Source of the DNA: Sinotaia quadrata
Taxonomy: Eukaryota > Mollusca > Gastropoda > Architaenioglossa > Viviparidae
Length of the DNA stretch: 64,000 nt
Direction: 5' to 3'
Assembly (NCBI GenBank): GCA_028829895.1
Contig: CM054179.1
Span: 32,085,117 to 32,149,116 of the forward strand
Both the position numbers and the translations under genes were made by a program. The first letter of the stretch is position 1. Each line of letters starts with the position of its first letter. Of this stretch, positions 21,029-33,140 are shown one piece after another. Below the pieces are notes generated by a model that was not told where the DNA came from, did not search any database, and was given only the letters and a program-made list of their open reading frames with translations.

Positions 21029-24000
21029 ATGGATAAGTAGCAAGTTATTGAGGAACTGTGGGAGGAGGGCACGTTGCAATGATATAAAGACGAAGAGCTA
21101 GCAAACTATGTTAAAACCGCATTTGATAGGACTGAAAAGGAATGAGTAAGAGAAAGAGGAGACAGCTGATAGAGAAAGAATAAAACGGGAAGTGCGCATA
21201 AAAAAGCATGCGAAGCTAGGAAATTAGAGTCTGAAATCAAATCAAAGAGCCGACGAAATTGAGATTAAGAAAATAGAGGCTGACAAGGAGACAGAAGCAA
21301 AAAAAAAAAAATAGAAGCCGAGAAAAAGCAATTAGAACAAGAACACATTCTAGCTTTAAAACGCTTAGAAATGGGAGTGTCAGAAGGATAGTGAGGAGAG
21401 TTCACATTTTAGTGATGTTCTAGGACATAGGTGTGAAGGTAATTTCATGAGGATAAACATGTTACCCTTTGATAAACAGAAAGATCGCATAGACACATTT
21501 CTAACCACTTTTGGAAAGATTCCCAGAGTTAACAAAATTCCACATGAATCTTGGGCCGTTATTTTGTCCGGATTGTAGTGCAAAAGATGAATATAACAGG
21601 TTAAGCAAAGATTTCGATAAAGTTAAAACTGCATTACTTAGACGCTTTAAACTTACTGCAGAAACATATAGGCAAAAAAATTCAGAGAAACTACAAAACA
21701 ACACACAGAAACACATATACAATACTTCTGGTGAGTCACAGATCTCTTCCAGAAATGGATGGATCTAACTGAAGTTCCCCAGACCTATAACGGGATTAAA
21801 GACGAAATAATTAAATAACTAGTTCTTAGTACATATAAACCAGAATTAGTAATCTTTCTAGCCGAGCGAAAGTTGATGCTGCTGACCATTACGATGAAGC
21901 CAGATTGAGGCCGTCTTACAGTAGCATACACAAACTGCATGAGCATGCACGTAGAACCACTAAACATGTGAATGAGCAAAGGAGAGAGAAAGGTAAGACT
22001 GCTGCTAATGTAGGGGCGCTTTCGGCTTCCGCCGCTTTCGCGCTGGAGAAAGGAAAGAGTGTGGTGGTGGTGGTTCCGCTTACATTCACCCCAGAAGCCT
22101 CAAGAGACTTTTCATCTTCTCGATGTTCTCAGTCTTGGTCTGCCTCTGGGGGGGATCCCCACAGCCTCGCGGTGAGGTGGAGGGCGGGAGGGCTGGCGGA
22201 AGGGGGTGAAACAGGCAGTACCAGTTTGGCGCACATCCTCAACCGCCCTCCCTTGGTGGAAATCTCCAAAAGGAAAGAGTGTTGCGCAAACTGTTAAATA
22301 TGAAAAACCACATTCCAGTCCAGAACAGAAACACAACAAGAGCATGTCATGCTTTAATTGCAATGAAACGGGTCATTACTCGCGAAATTGCCCCTTAAGA
22401 AAACAAGCGAAAATTCATGCCATGACCTTAAGAGGCCATGACCCAACCAGGTCAAACCTCGCCGACCGTTGAAGTTGATGGACGGAAATTAATTACATTG
22501 CTTGACACAGGGAGTGAAGTGGACGTATTTATTAATGCTGCATTAGTCAATGAGAGAAAACGCTTGGACAAATTCATACAAGTCAGTTTTGCGAACGGAG
22601 ATAAAGAAACATTACTGCTAGATGACTTACATTTAAAATCCAATTTTGTAATTGGAACAGTAAGTCACGATTGTCAAGAACCTAGTATATGACGTGATTT
22701 TGGGGTGCACATATGTATTGCCTTGTATGAAACCCAATACACATGACACTCTGGTTGGAGTCATAACCCGATCAGAAAGCAAGAAGGCTGAAAACACATC
22801 TATGATCGCTGCACCAGCAGTCAAGAAGATAGGCTGTGGAGAAATCAAGAGACTACAGTGGGAAGATGAAACTCGCTAAGTTACAAGAACAAGCTACACC
22901 CTTTACGAGGAAGCATTGGAAAGTCTGAATCCAATGGCAAGCATAATGGTAAAGAAAGGCATTCTCTACCGATACTTCAGGATGGGGGTAGGGTTCCATA
23001 AACAGTTGGTGGTACCTCGTGTGAAGTGTACCGAAGTGCTATGTCTTGCATATGAAGGACTATTGAGTGCTCATATGGGAGTGGAAAAGACTACTGCCTG
23101 AGTCACTCATGATTTCTACAGGCCAGGAGTAACAGCAGACATGAGAAGATATATAATATTATCTTGTGATCTATTAAGAAAACAGCATCTAAAAATAACT
23201 ATTGCACTGTGCCTTTAGCCAAAACCCAGTTAATTAGTGAACCATTCAAATGCGTAGCTATGGATCTAGTGGGACCGATAATTCCTGCATCCAGTAAGGG
23301 TAACCGTTACATTCTAATGACCATCGATTATGTGACAAGGTTTGCAGACACTGTTCCATGGTGAAACCTTGAGACTGGAACATTGCAGAAGCATTATTTG
23401 GGATCTGGAGTTGAATAGGAGTTCCTTCAGAAATTCTGACCGATCAGGGGACCCAATTAGTAGGCAATGTAATGGAAGAGGTGAACAGATTATTGTCAAT
23501 AGAACACCACACATGCATACCTTACCACCACCACCACCACCATCCCAAAGCAAAAGGCTGATTGAGAAATTCAACAGGACATTGAAAACTGCTCTCAAAA
23601 AGCTAGCAGATGAAAAACCAAAGGATTGGGATCGCTACATTCCTGCACTACATTTGCGTATCAGAAAGTGCCACATGAGTTACTATATGGATGCACTGTT
23701 AAGGGAACACTTGCTATTTTGAAAGCACTATAGACCGATGAGGAGGCAGATGAAGAAGTGAAGATGACTTACGAGTACATCACAGACTTATATGACCACC
23801 TTGAGACAGTAGGTCAGTTAGCACACGAAAACGTAGCCATTGCACAAACCCAATAAGCTCAGTATTATAATTGGAAAACAAAACCCCATCAGCTCAAAGT
23901 AAATGATAAGGTGTTGTTATTGCTCCCAGAAGTGAATAATAAATTACAAATGCGCTGGCAAGGACCTTTCTTGTTGGACAAACTGAGAGGGATGATTATA

Positions 24001-25555
24001 GAATTCAGATGGGGAAGAAACAGAAAATCTTTCACATCAATCTATTGAAGAAATATGTGGATCATGAAGATAAGTGAGCACTGACAGATTTAGTTGTTGC
24101 AGCCGTGATTATAGAGGACGGAAAGAATGCTAGCATGGCCGGTACTGTACTGAGCTGCCCGCTACAGACGGGTGAAACAATCAGAGACATAAAGATAAAT
24201 GATGCTCTGATGGATGGACAGAAGAGAGAGGTAAATGAGTTGTTACAGGAATTCACATCGACGTTAACTGAAAAACCAGGGTTGACCAACTTAATTGAAT
24301 TCTCACTGAAATTGACGGATGACAGACCGATATGATTAAAACCATACCCACTTTCCCATGCTAAAGTAGATGACATAGACGAGAGATTAAGATGATGCTA
24401 GATCTTGATGTTATTCGAAAATATGGACAGTGCATATAGTTTGCTGATTATACTTATCAAAAAGTGCAATAAATCATTCTGCTTCTGTGTTGACTATCAC
24501 AAACTATCAGGTGACAACGTTCAATGTAGAATCTATTCCAGACCCCGATCATATCTTTACCAAACTTGCTACTTCTCGCCGTTTCACTGATAGACTTATC
24601 ACGTGGTTTGGGGCAATTAAAAGTGAAGGAATCAGACCACCACATATTAACGTTCACTACACTGATCGGGAATTACACGTAGAAAGTGATACCATTCAGA
24701 GTGTCAAATGCGCTCAGCATATTTTCAAAAATGATGTGCCCACTTTTAGAACCGTTACATGGCCAAGGTGTCAAAAATTTTCTAGACACTGAAACATGGG
24801 ACGAGCATTTGCTGTTACTAAGAGACGTATTCACTAGGTTGAAAGAGATGAATCTTACCTCCCATCCTACTAAATGCTAAATTGCGCATTTCTTGCTTGA
24901 ATTCTTTGGACATAAGTTGAAGAAAGGTCAGTGTCACCAAGTAAAGCAAAAATCAAACAGCTGAGAGAAATGCTGAAACCCAAGACAAAAATGCAGGTTC
25001 GAAGTTTTCTAGGGCTCGCGAATTACTATCACAAATTCTTACCGAATGTTAGTGCGGTCGCTAGTCCATTGACTGATCTCACTTTGAAAAATAGCTTACC
25101 AAGGTATTATGGACTGAATCAGCATTTGATACACTTAAAGCACAGCTGACATCTAATCTAGTTGTTAAGTTGCCTGACTTGTCAAAACCCTTTCTGTTGC
25201 AAACTGATGCGAGCGATACCAGTCTAAGGAGCAGTGCTATTACAAGACCATGATGGTAGAAAACATCCTGTCACATATGCTAGCCATAAACTTCTAAAAA
25301 CTGAAAAAGCATATTCACAAAGGAGTGTCTTGCCATCATGTGGGCGATAAAGAAATTTGAAAGCTGCCTATACAGAAAATCCTTTGTGATAGAGTGTGAT
25401 CACCAACTATTAGCATTCTTAGGTCAAGCCAAGTACACAAATAACAGACTGGTAGCTATTTCTAATGCAGTATGATGTAAACATTCAGTACGTCAAGGGA
25501 AGCACCAAATATGGGAGCAGACTACATGAGTCGTAGTCAAACCAACATTTCATAA
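21029..25555 (+). pseudogene. Degenerate gag-pol of the dead Gmr1-like element
   Basis: Starts ATG GAT AAG TAG, so codon 4 is already a stop where the intact copy has Lys. Recognisable in order: gag (FDKVKTALLRRFKLTAETYR near 21613), CCHC knuckle CFNCNETGHYSRNC (22350-22391), protease LLDTGSEVDVF (DTG at 22505-22513), integrase zinc-finger remnant (SAHMGVEKTTA near 23070), integrase core (AMDLVGP near 23257, LTDQGTQ near 23440, LIEKFN near 23560), RT (about 24330-24890), and RNase H ending DYMSRS near 25537. The RT catalytic loop is deleted: FLDTETWDEH stands where the intact copy has FMDD plus LILGTQTWEEH. A CAC-repeat expansion disrupts integrase near 23525-23541. Many stops and frameshifts; cannot encode a functional polyprotein. 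Confidence 0.9.
22012..22268. mobile_element. GC-rich insertion within gag of the dead element
   Basis: The first gag fragment (1-1200) shows the expected continuity here, whereas this copy carries about 255 bp of markedly GC-rich DNA with G runs (gggggggatcccc near 22149). Its left end holds a 28-bp word found again, inverted, at 46294-46321. It is probably a small mobile element, but the family is not recognised and exact ends are uncertain. Confidence 0.5.
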
Positions 25556-25647
25556 TTTTGTGTTAGGACATTTTTATTGTAAAATAACTGATGCTTGCAA
25601 AATTTGTGAGCACTTATTTAAAACAATACGGCACTTGATTTGGGGAG

Positions 25648-26569
25648 GTCCAGATGGGTTTAGGCAAATTATGGCCACTTTTCTAACATTTTTCTGTGTT
25701 CTATTAAATATCCTTTTATTAATTATAAGAAGTATAATTCTGCTAGTTGAATTGCGAGTTGGTGGTGCAATAGTTATTTATGACCTAGTAAGATATGGGT
25801 CACTCAAAAAGGTGAAGGACAGGGTTGGGGAGACAATTAACTAGATACGAGATGCCCATACTTGGTCATTTGTGTTCCATATCATGACGTAGTAGAATCC
25901 CACTAGCTGACCTAGAGTCCATTCATATATACTCATCAATGAATTAAATCCCTTAGATGCACATTTCCACTGCACCCACTTGACCATGGGCAGACTACAT
26001 GCATTCGTTTGATCGTTATATTATGAGAGTGCTGGTCTCAAGCCTAACCCAAGTCTGATGCAGGAATCTCTGAGGATGATGCCTAGAGCTCCTATCTGAT
26101 GTTGAGTTGGCCATCTTGCAAGACAACTACAACATGACATCACTACTGTTGGAGCAGAGTGACGGTCGCAGATCTTCAGAAGACTTTAGCTAAATGTGCT
26201 CTCTACAATAAATGAACAAGATCGAACCTAATGGACAATATATGATAATCGGGCAGGGTGGAATAGACAAAGTCTTGAAATTTCCGTGAACCAATTAATG
26301 TCTTAAAATTTTGTTATTAAATTTTATTATCTTCATCTATGTTACATAATTTGTTGTAATCGACTGATGAAAGCTAGTTGGGGGCAGGAGCCAGAGAAAT
26401 AGAATCATAATCTTAACTAATAATGAATAACAGCCCAAATCTTTGGCATATTCGTGGAAGATAGGTCAGGCCATCCGGCTGTCACTAGTATTAGAAGATG
26501 ATAACCAATATTGATATTTGGGAAATGTAATATAGGACAGAGTCGTTAAATATAACCGGACGTGTGACA
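25648..26569 (+). repeat. 3' LTR of the dead element
   Basis: About 922 bp following a G-rich tract (tttggggagg, 25639-25648) that is the likely polypurine tract. The first base may be mutated (GG for TG). It ends GTGTGACA next to the target copy ataca. Confidence 0.8.
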
Positions 26570-26690
26570 ATACAGTACAGTAAAACTCTGTTCTCTTGTT
26601 ATTTAAACAGTACAGTAAATCTCTGTTCTGTGTTCTTTATACAGTACAGTAAACTTCTTTCAATCAGTGGATAAATCAGTAAACCATTCT
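26570..26690. repeat. Right part of the minisatellite split by the dead element
   Basis: Three units of tacagtacagtaaa..ctctgttct, the same unit as 16855-17464. From 26691 to 27080 no feature is recognised. Confidence 0.8.
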
Positions 26691-27080
26691 TGTGCCGACT
26701 ATATTTACAAATGTAACAACTGTTTGACCACTAGAAAGCACAAAAAACATATTTCCATGATTAATATAGACTACAATAAGATATTTCTTTTTAGCCATTA
26801 TAAGTTGCAATAAAACTTTTTTGTCCTGGCAGTTATAGAATATAGTTGTTGCAGCTTTTTCTTCTGGGTGGCAATTATAGACACGAGAACTTTGTTCTCA
26901 TTGGTCATTGTAGTAAATAGGAAGACTAACTTCCTGATGCATATTAAATGTGTTTTCAGTTATTTCCTACTGACCGTGAATGAACACTGTAAACCGATAT
27001 TTTATGATGATGTGCATGTGTCTGTGTGTATTTATTCATGCATGCATATATGTATGTATGCAATTGTGTACTTGCCTCAG

Positions 27081-27082
<2 letters not shown>

Positions 27083-27153
<71 letters not shown>

Positions 27154-27161
27154 GTGTGTGT
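27083..27161. repeat. (TG)n microsatellite
   Basis: Pure TG for about 62 bp, then TATG-interrupted. Overlapping frames of VCVC or THTH are artefacts. Confidence 0.95.
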
Positions 27162-27532
27162 TTAACCTTTTCTTGATGACCAGTAACAAGTTCACTTCCT
27201 TTAATATCATTAAAGAGTACAGTTAACCTCTTTCTTTGCTATTAAAATGTATAGCCAATCTCTCTCACGCTTGACACCTTGGCCAGTCAACCGTGTCAAT
27301 CGGATATCATCGGTCCTTTTGGTACAATTCACATCGAGAGAAATTTTAAAGACAGAGAAGGTAGTGCATTTGTTGTGTGTATGCGTTAACATTACCACTA
27401 TAAATAAATCAGTCACTATGTACATGGTTAGACAGACAAGCACACAGCTGATAGCTAGGTATTTGTCTATGATGGATGGGTTGATATGGGTGGATGAGGA
27501 CAGATAGACAGGCGGACGGAAGGACGGACGGA

Positions 27533-27533
27533 C

Positions 27534-27603
<70 letters not shown>
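27533..27603. repeat. (GATA)n microsatellite
   Basis: About 17 perfect tetranucleotides following a GGAC-rich lead-in. A second, longer GATA tract lies at 52913-53048. Confidence 0.95.
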
Positions 27604-27624
27604 CTTCTGTATTAATGTATTAAT

Positions 27625-27870
27625 ATTCAATGAGTACAGCCAGTCTGAAATTCAATTTCACTGAGTACAATCAGACAGTCCATTATTTTCACTTAGTACA
27701 GCCAACATGTAATTTCTGTCTACTGAGTACAGCCAGCCTGTCATTCATATCCAGTGAATACAGCCAGTCTGTCAATATATCAACTGAGTACAGCCAATCT
27801 GTCATTCATATCCAGTGAGTACAGCAAGTCTGTCATTCATATGCAGAGTACAATCTGTCTGTACTTTATA
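27625..27870. repeat. Minisatellite, about 29-32 bp unit, about 8 copies
   Basis: Units read gagtacagccagtctgtcat followed by tcatatcca. Small length variation between units. Confidence 0.85.
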
Positions 27871-27989
27871 AAACAAAGAAAACTTCGTTGAACTCTACGG
27901 ACAAATACATGACGATCACAATAAAAGTGCAACATGGAGATCAAATGACATCTACTACTGCATGAAGTTTACAAAACATAAAACCAATA

Positions 27990-28143
27990 ATATTTTTATT
28001 AGTGTGAAAGCCGCTAATGTGACAAAACAAAATAATATATGTTTTGATATCACAAGACAAAAATATATCTTTATTGACGTCAAAAAACATATGCATGGGT
28101 GATATATGGCAAATATATGAATGGATATTATAAGACAAAATTA

Positions 28144-28178
<35 letters not shown>

Positions 28179-28600
28179 GGCTGTCACTTGTCAGATATGA
28201 GAAATATATATATGCATGGATGACACAAGAGAAATGTGTCAGTATGGATGTCTCAAGGCGCAAGGATGTCACAAAAAAATGCAACTGCCTAAATGTCACG
28301 AGACAAATAATGTTCTCATGGGTATCTCAAAATCAACTACACCTGCATTAATGTTGCACAACTTACAATTGCATGGATGTCACAAACGAACTCAACTGCA
28401 ATCATGTCATACACTGAAAGCAACTGCAACAAACACCATGGATCCTTTGTTTAAAATCTATACTAATATTATAAGTCAATTGCAAAAGCACAGTGATCAC
28501 ATGACATTTAAGCATTTGTGAATGTTACAACAAATTACAGTTGCATGGATGTCATAAGACGAACAGTGTCTGATTCGATGTCACAAAACTACTCTCATTG
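27990..28600. repeat. Diffuse repeats around 'gtcacaagacaaa'
   Basis: Loose units of varying length contain a trinucleotide-spaced gatgtcacaaga or atgtcacaa core. A short TG/TA tract sits at 28143-28180. Ordered tandem structure is weak. Confidence 0.5.
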
Positions 28601-28634
28601 CATAGATGTTGTAAGGTATTTTTAAGTGCTGGAT

Positions 28635-28905
28635 TGACACACAACAAATACAATTGCATGCATGACACACAACAAACAACTACATGCATGACACATAACA
28701 GATACAACTACATGCATGACACACAACAGACAACTGCATGCATGACACACAACAAACACAACTACATGCATGGCACACAACAGACACAACTACATGCATG
28801 ACAGACACCAAACACAACTGCATTCATGACATACAACAAACACAACTGCAAGCATGACACACAACAGACATGACTAAGTGCATGACACAAAAAATTACAA
28901 CTGCA
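28635..28905. repeat. Minisatellite, about 26-28 bp unit, about 10 copies
   Basis: Units read catgacacacaacaaacaca followed by actacatg. Bases 28906-29800 are unique apart from the motif below. Confidence 0.9.
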
Positions 28906-29368
28906 AATAGAGGAGTGGGAAGCACATGGTATGAGGGGGGAGAGGGGAGCCAAAGGCAATGGGGCGGAGGATTGGAATGCACATGGCATTGGATCTCACT
29001 GAAAATCTTGTAAATATGGCGTTCACAGAAAAATTGTTTTGGATTCCGAGCGTTAGCTGTTTGATCAAACTTTCTCAGATCTCTTCCGAAATAAAGCCCC
29101 GAGCTTTGTATTCATAAATAGCCAATCATGTCTGGAGTTCTCCACTTGACAACGCCATTCATGCGCTTGGACTTGTCTGTTAATGGCATGCTCAATGGGG
29201 AATGCCTTGTTCAAGAAACTGGCGTCAGTTTGTTGTGTCACACACAGCGCTATTCAAAGTTTGCTGACGCCTCCCCTTTACCTTTCTGGTCCTACCCATT
29301 CTTTGTACCGCCACCCTCACCCTTCCTATTGTCAGTCTGTCGTTCATGATTGTGTTATTTTTGGCTGG

Positions 29369-29376
29369 TATATAAG
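29369..29376 (+). promoter_or_regulatory. Candidate TATA box
   Basis: tatataag in the context ggctggtatataagcagttg, in unique sequence, with a possible splice donor (gcaaag|gtaaaa) about 90 nt downstream at 29460. No coding exon can be attached. Confidence 0.25.
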
Positions 29377-29799
29377 CAGTTGCTCGAAAAATCAAATACT
29401 GTCTCTTTTTTCGCACTGCCCATGACATGATTGGGACCTGAGATATTACGTGTTATGCAAAGGTAAAATCCTTGACTGTATTGACCTAATTTGGGCGTGT
29501 GACCTACATAGTGTATGGATTAGAAATCATGAAATAACTGCAGATAATAATATAAAATACTTGAATGAATAAATAAAATGTTTGATAACGATTTGTAGCA
29601 ATACGCAGAAAGATAGACAAATAGATAGGTCTTTAGATAGACATATAGCGCATACAGAGACTTGTGGAGACAATAAAAAACACAATATAAGGGAAAGTAT
29701 CATCAAGTGTTTATCTGGAATCCATATCTATTTATATTTTCACGTACAATTCAATATATGACGCGTGAATATGAAGACTTCGGTCAAGGAGCACTCGAC

Positions 29800-30040
29800 G
29801 TGATGTCTCTTTCAATTTGACGTAAGACGTACATGATGGCTCATTCAGAATGATGTGATGTACATGGTGGCTCTTTCAGAATGATGTAAGACGTACATAA
29901 AGGCTCAGCCAGAATGATGTCGGACGTACATGATGGCTCATTCAGAATGATGTAAGACGTACATGATGGCTCAGTCAGAATGATGTAAGACGTACATGAT
30001 GACTCATTCATATTGACGTAAGACGTACATGATGGCTCAT
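29800..30040. repeat. Minisatellite, about 33-36 bp unit, about 7 copies
   Basis: Units read gtaagacgtacatgatggct followed by cattcagaatgat. The unit length gives a spurious 140-codon - strand frame. Confidence 0.85.
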
Positions 30041-30334
30041 AATGTGAAGTCTGCGTTGATTTCGTCAATAAACGATCGTCCAATATATACGTCCTAGTGA
30101 CCACGTGACCACCTTTCTGTAATGTGCCGCATTCAGTGTGGTAACTTATGGATGGATGCCGTGACAGAGAAAGATAACCCAGTGTGACGAGAACAACAAT
30201 GCGAGATCTTGTCCTAAACGACTCGTGAGAAAGGTTACCCAAGTGTCGTGCCTGTGCGTTCAATGAAAAAACATTCCGTATTTTATGTACCCTATCGCCT
30301 TCAGGTTTTTATCGAAATTGTGTCGATCTTCTGA

Positions 30335-30490
30335 GTCAATACTAGTTGTAAATATATTAATCACGTGAAATCGGTACACTGTCACAGTACACTATTTGTA
30401 GATATATTAATCACGTAACACCCTTACACTATCACTGTATAATATTTGTAAATGTATTAATCATGTGACACCGGTACTCTTTCATTGGCG
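30335..30490. repeat. Tandem repeat, about 53-57 bp unit, 3 copies
   Basis: Units contain ttgtaaatatattaatcacg and a cggtacactgtcac-like part. Confidence 0.7.
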
Positions 30491-30499
30491 ATCTGAACA

Positions 30500-31370
30500 A
30501 AGAATAAAATGTATGCCTCTGTTTAAGGACGAAACAATTAAATGCCCGTATTTAAAGGCGAAGAAATTATATGTCCGTAATTAAAGGCGAAGAAATTATA
30601 TGCCCGTATCTTAAAGGCGAAGAAATGGTGTCTACAATGGATGAATACGGACACATTGCAAATGTCTCTGTTTACCTACGAATAAAATATGTCTATTTTG
30701 AATTACGAATATGTCAATGTTGAACTAATATATAATATATGCTGAAAGACGAATAAAATATGGCTATGCTGAAGGACGAATAAAATGCAGGGCAATGCAT
30801 ACAAATGAATAAATGCATGTCTATGCTTATAGATGAACAAATGTGATTTCTTTGCTGAAAAATGAATAAAAAGATGGCGATGTTGAAAAGATAAATAAAT
30901 CGTATGTCTATATAATGAACTATGAATAAAATGTATGGCTATGCTAAATGGTGAAGAAAATGTATGACTATGCTAAAAGGTGAAGAAAATGTATGGCTAT
31001 GCTAAAATGTGAATAAAATATATGACTATGCTAAAAGGTGAAGAAACTGTATGGCTACGCTAAAGGTGAAGAAAATGTATGGCTATGCTAAAGGGCGAAT
31101 AAAATGTATGGCTAAGCTAAAAGGTGAATAAAATGTATGGCTGTTCTTAAAGGTGAATAAAATGTATGGCTATTCTTAAAGGTGAATAAAATGTATGGCT
31201 GTTCTTAAAGGTGAATAAAATGTATGGCTATTCTTAAAGGTGAATAAAATGTGTGACTATGCTAAAAGGTGAGGTAAATGTGTGGCTATTATAAAAGATC
31301 AATGAAATATTTGGCTATGTTAAAAGGTGAATACAATGTATGTCTCTATGAATCATGAAACATACGTGCA
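30500..31370. repeat. Minisatellites, about 29-32 bp units, over 20 copies
   Basis: 30500-30640 repeats aggcgaagaaattatatg. From 30720 to 31345 the unit is aaaatgtatggctatgctaa followed by aaggtgaat. Higher-order alternation (gttctt/attctt) is visible at 31140-31250. Confidence 0.85.
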
Positions 31371-31424
31371 TTAAATAAATGGTATATATATATATATATT
31401 TGCAAGAATGCGAAATTACCAGTG

Positions 31425-31775
31425 AAATAGTCTTTGAATTTGCCAATCAAATATTGAAATTGCCACTCAAACAGTCAATGAAATTGCCAATCAAACTATC
31501 ATTGAAATTGCCAATCAAACAGTCATTGAAATTGCCAATCAAACAGTCATTGAAAATGCCAATCAAACATTGAAATTACCACTCAAACAGTCATTGAAAT
31601 TGCCAATCAAACAGTCGTGGAAATTGCCAATCAAACAGTCATTGAAATTGCCAATCAAACAGTCATTGAAATTGCCACTCAAACAATCATTGAAATTGCC
31701 AATCAAACAGTCGTGGAAATTGCCAGTCAAACAGTCATTGAAATTGCCAATTGTCAGTCAAACAGTCACTTGAAA
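31425..31775. repeat. Minisatellite, 24-bp unit, about 14 copies
   Basis: Units read gaaattgccaatcaaacagt followed by catt. Being 8 codons long, the unit leaves open frames of KLPIKQSL repeats on the + strand; I regard these as artefacts. Confidence 0.9.
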
Positions 31776-31985
31776 TTATCACTCAAATAAATAGTCACTT
31801 GACATTACATTTAAATAACGTCACTTGACATTACATTTAAATAATGCTCTTGACATTACATTCAAAGAAACAGTCACTTGACATTACATTTAAATAAACA
31901 GTCTAATTGACATTGAATTTAAATTACATTGAAATAGTCACATAACATTACATTTAAATAAATAGACAATTGATATTGTCAGCCA
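31776..31985. repeat. Minisatellite, about 26-30 bp unit
   Basis: Units read gtcacttgacattacattta followed by aataaa. It grades out of the preceding 24-bp array. Confidence 0.75.
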
Positions 31986-32099
31986 TATAATTATCTTGAA
32001 TTACCAGTCAGTTAGTCTCTTACAATTATCAGTAAAATAAAGAGTTACTCGAAATTAAACGTCAGTTTAAATTAACGGGTGAATTTTGAGTTAGAAATG

Positions 32100-32390
32100 A
32101 AAGAGAAAAACAAATTATTTCAAAAATAATCACGTTGAATTACTAATCAATGAGGCACGTACAATTATCAGACAGATAATCAAATTGAATTAAGTGAAAT
32201 TATCAGACAAATAATCAAATGGAATTACATGAAATTATCAGACAAATAATCAAATTGAATTAAGTGAAATTATCAGACAAATAATCAAATGGAATTACAT
32301 GAAATTATCAAATTGAATTGCGAAAAATTGTCAGACAAATAATCACTCTAAATTACTAATCTTAGAGGCACGTAAAATTATCTGTGATAT
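32100..32390. repeat. Minisatellite, about 35-37 bp unit, about 7 copies
   Basis: Units read aatcaaattgaattaagtga followed by aattatcagacaaat. Confidence 0.8.
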
Positions 32391-32399
32391 TTATCCATA

Positions 32400-32720
32400 G
32401 AATTAGAATTTAACAAACCACCAGGAATTAGTACAATTTTATATATCACTAATCAGCAAGAATTAGTACACTTAAACCGAAGTAATCATTAGGATTTAGC
32501 ACAATAGTACTTAACTAATCAACAGGAATTAATACAATAGCATCTAATCACCAGGAATTAGTACAACAGCACCTTCCTAATCACTAGGTATTAGTACAAT
32601 AGTACTTAACTAATCACGACATACTAGTACACCTGTACCTACCTAATCACCAGGAATTGGTACAATTGTACCTAACTAATCGCCGGGTGTTAGTACGAGT
32701 GCCTCGGTGATTAGTAATTG
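32400..32720. repeat. Minisatellite, about 33-36 bp unit, about 9 copies
   Basis: Units read taatcaccaggaattagtac followed by aatagtacctaac. Diverged copies at both ends. Confidence 0.8.
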
Positions 32721-32739
32721 GGAAATGCTAATCAACTCA

Positions 32740-33140
32740 TAAGCTAGAGGTAAAAGGAAGAAAGTAATCGCAAAAATTGGTTCCAGAGATAGTCAACCCT
32801 GATATTAAATTCGAAGTAAAGAAAATATTCAGAAAGAATTGATACCAGAGAATTTTAACTCAGGGATTAACATCAGAGGCATGGAAATAGTCGGAAAGAA
32901 TTAGTACCAGAAATAGCAAACCCCGGAATTAGTCAGAGGCAAAAAAATAGTTATCAAGAATTGCTACCAGAGATAGTCAAACCATGAAGTAAATTTAGAG
33001 GGAAGAAAATAGTCACAAGGAATTGGTACCAGAGAGAGCTAACCCAAAGAGTAAAGTCAGAGATGGTCAACCCAGGGATTAAAGTCAGAGATGGTCAGTC
33101 AACCCAGGGATTAAAGTCAAAGACAGTCAACCCAGCATTA
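32740..33140. repeat. Degenerate minisatellite around 'gatagtcaaccc'
   Basis: Early units are 60-70 bp (agaattggtaccagagatag...). Later ones shrink to about 27-30 bp (cccagggattaaagtcagag). From 33141 to 35840 there is no clear repeat and no convincing gene apart from the promoter candidate below. Confidence 0.65.

Larger units (their letters stand above)
17465..26569 (+). mobile_element. Dead Gmr1-like LTR retrotransposon with nested insertions
   Basis: A 9.1-kb element on the + strand, bounded by TGTCAG at 17465 and GTGTGACA ending at 26569. The 5-bp duplication ataca is at 17460-17464 and 26570-26574, and the same minisatellite lies on both sides. Its coding part (21029-25555) has the same gag-PR-INT-RT-RNase H order as the intact element but is full of stops and frameshifts. 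About 2.7 kb (roughly 18235-20920) between 5' LTR and leader does not match the element and looks inserted. A GC-rich insert interrupts gag at about 22012-22268. LTR copies differ at many positions, so this insertion is much older than the one at 4375-12621. Confidence 0.85.

Noticed and set aside
31379..31773. KLPIKQSL-repeat frames
   Set aside because: Products of a 24-bp minisatellite; adjoining arrays of other units show no coding sense.
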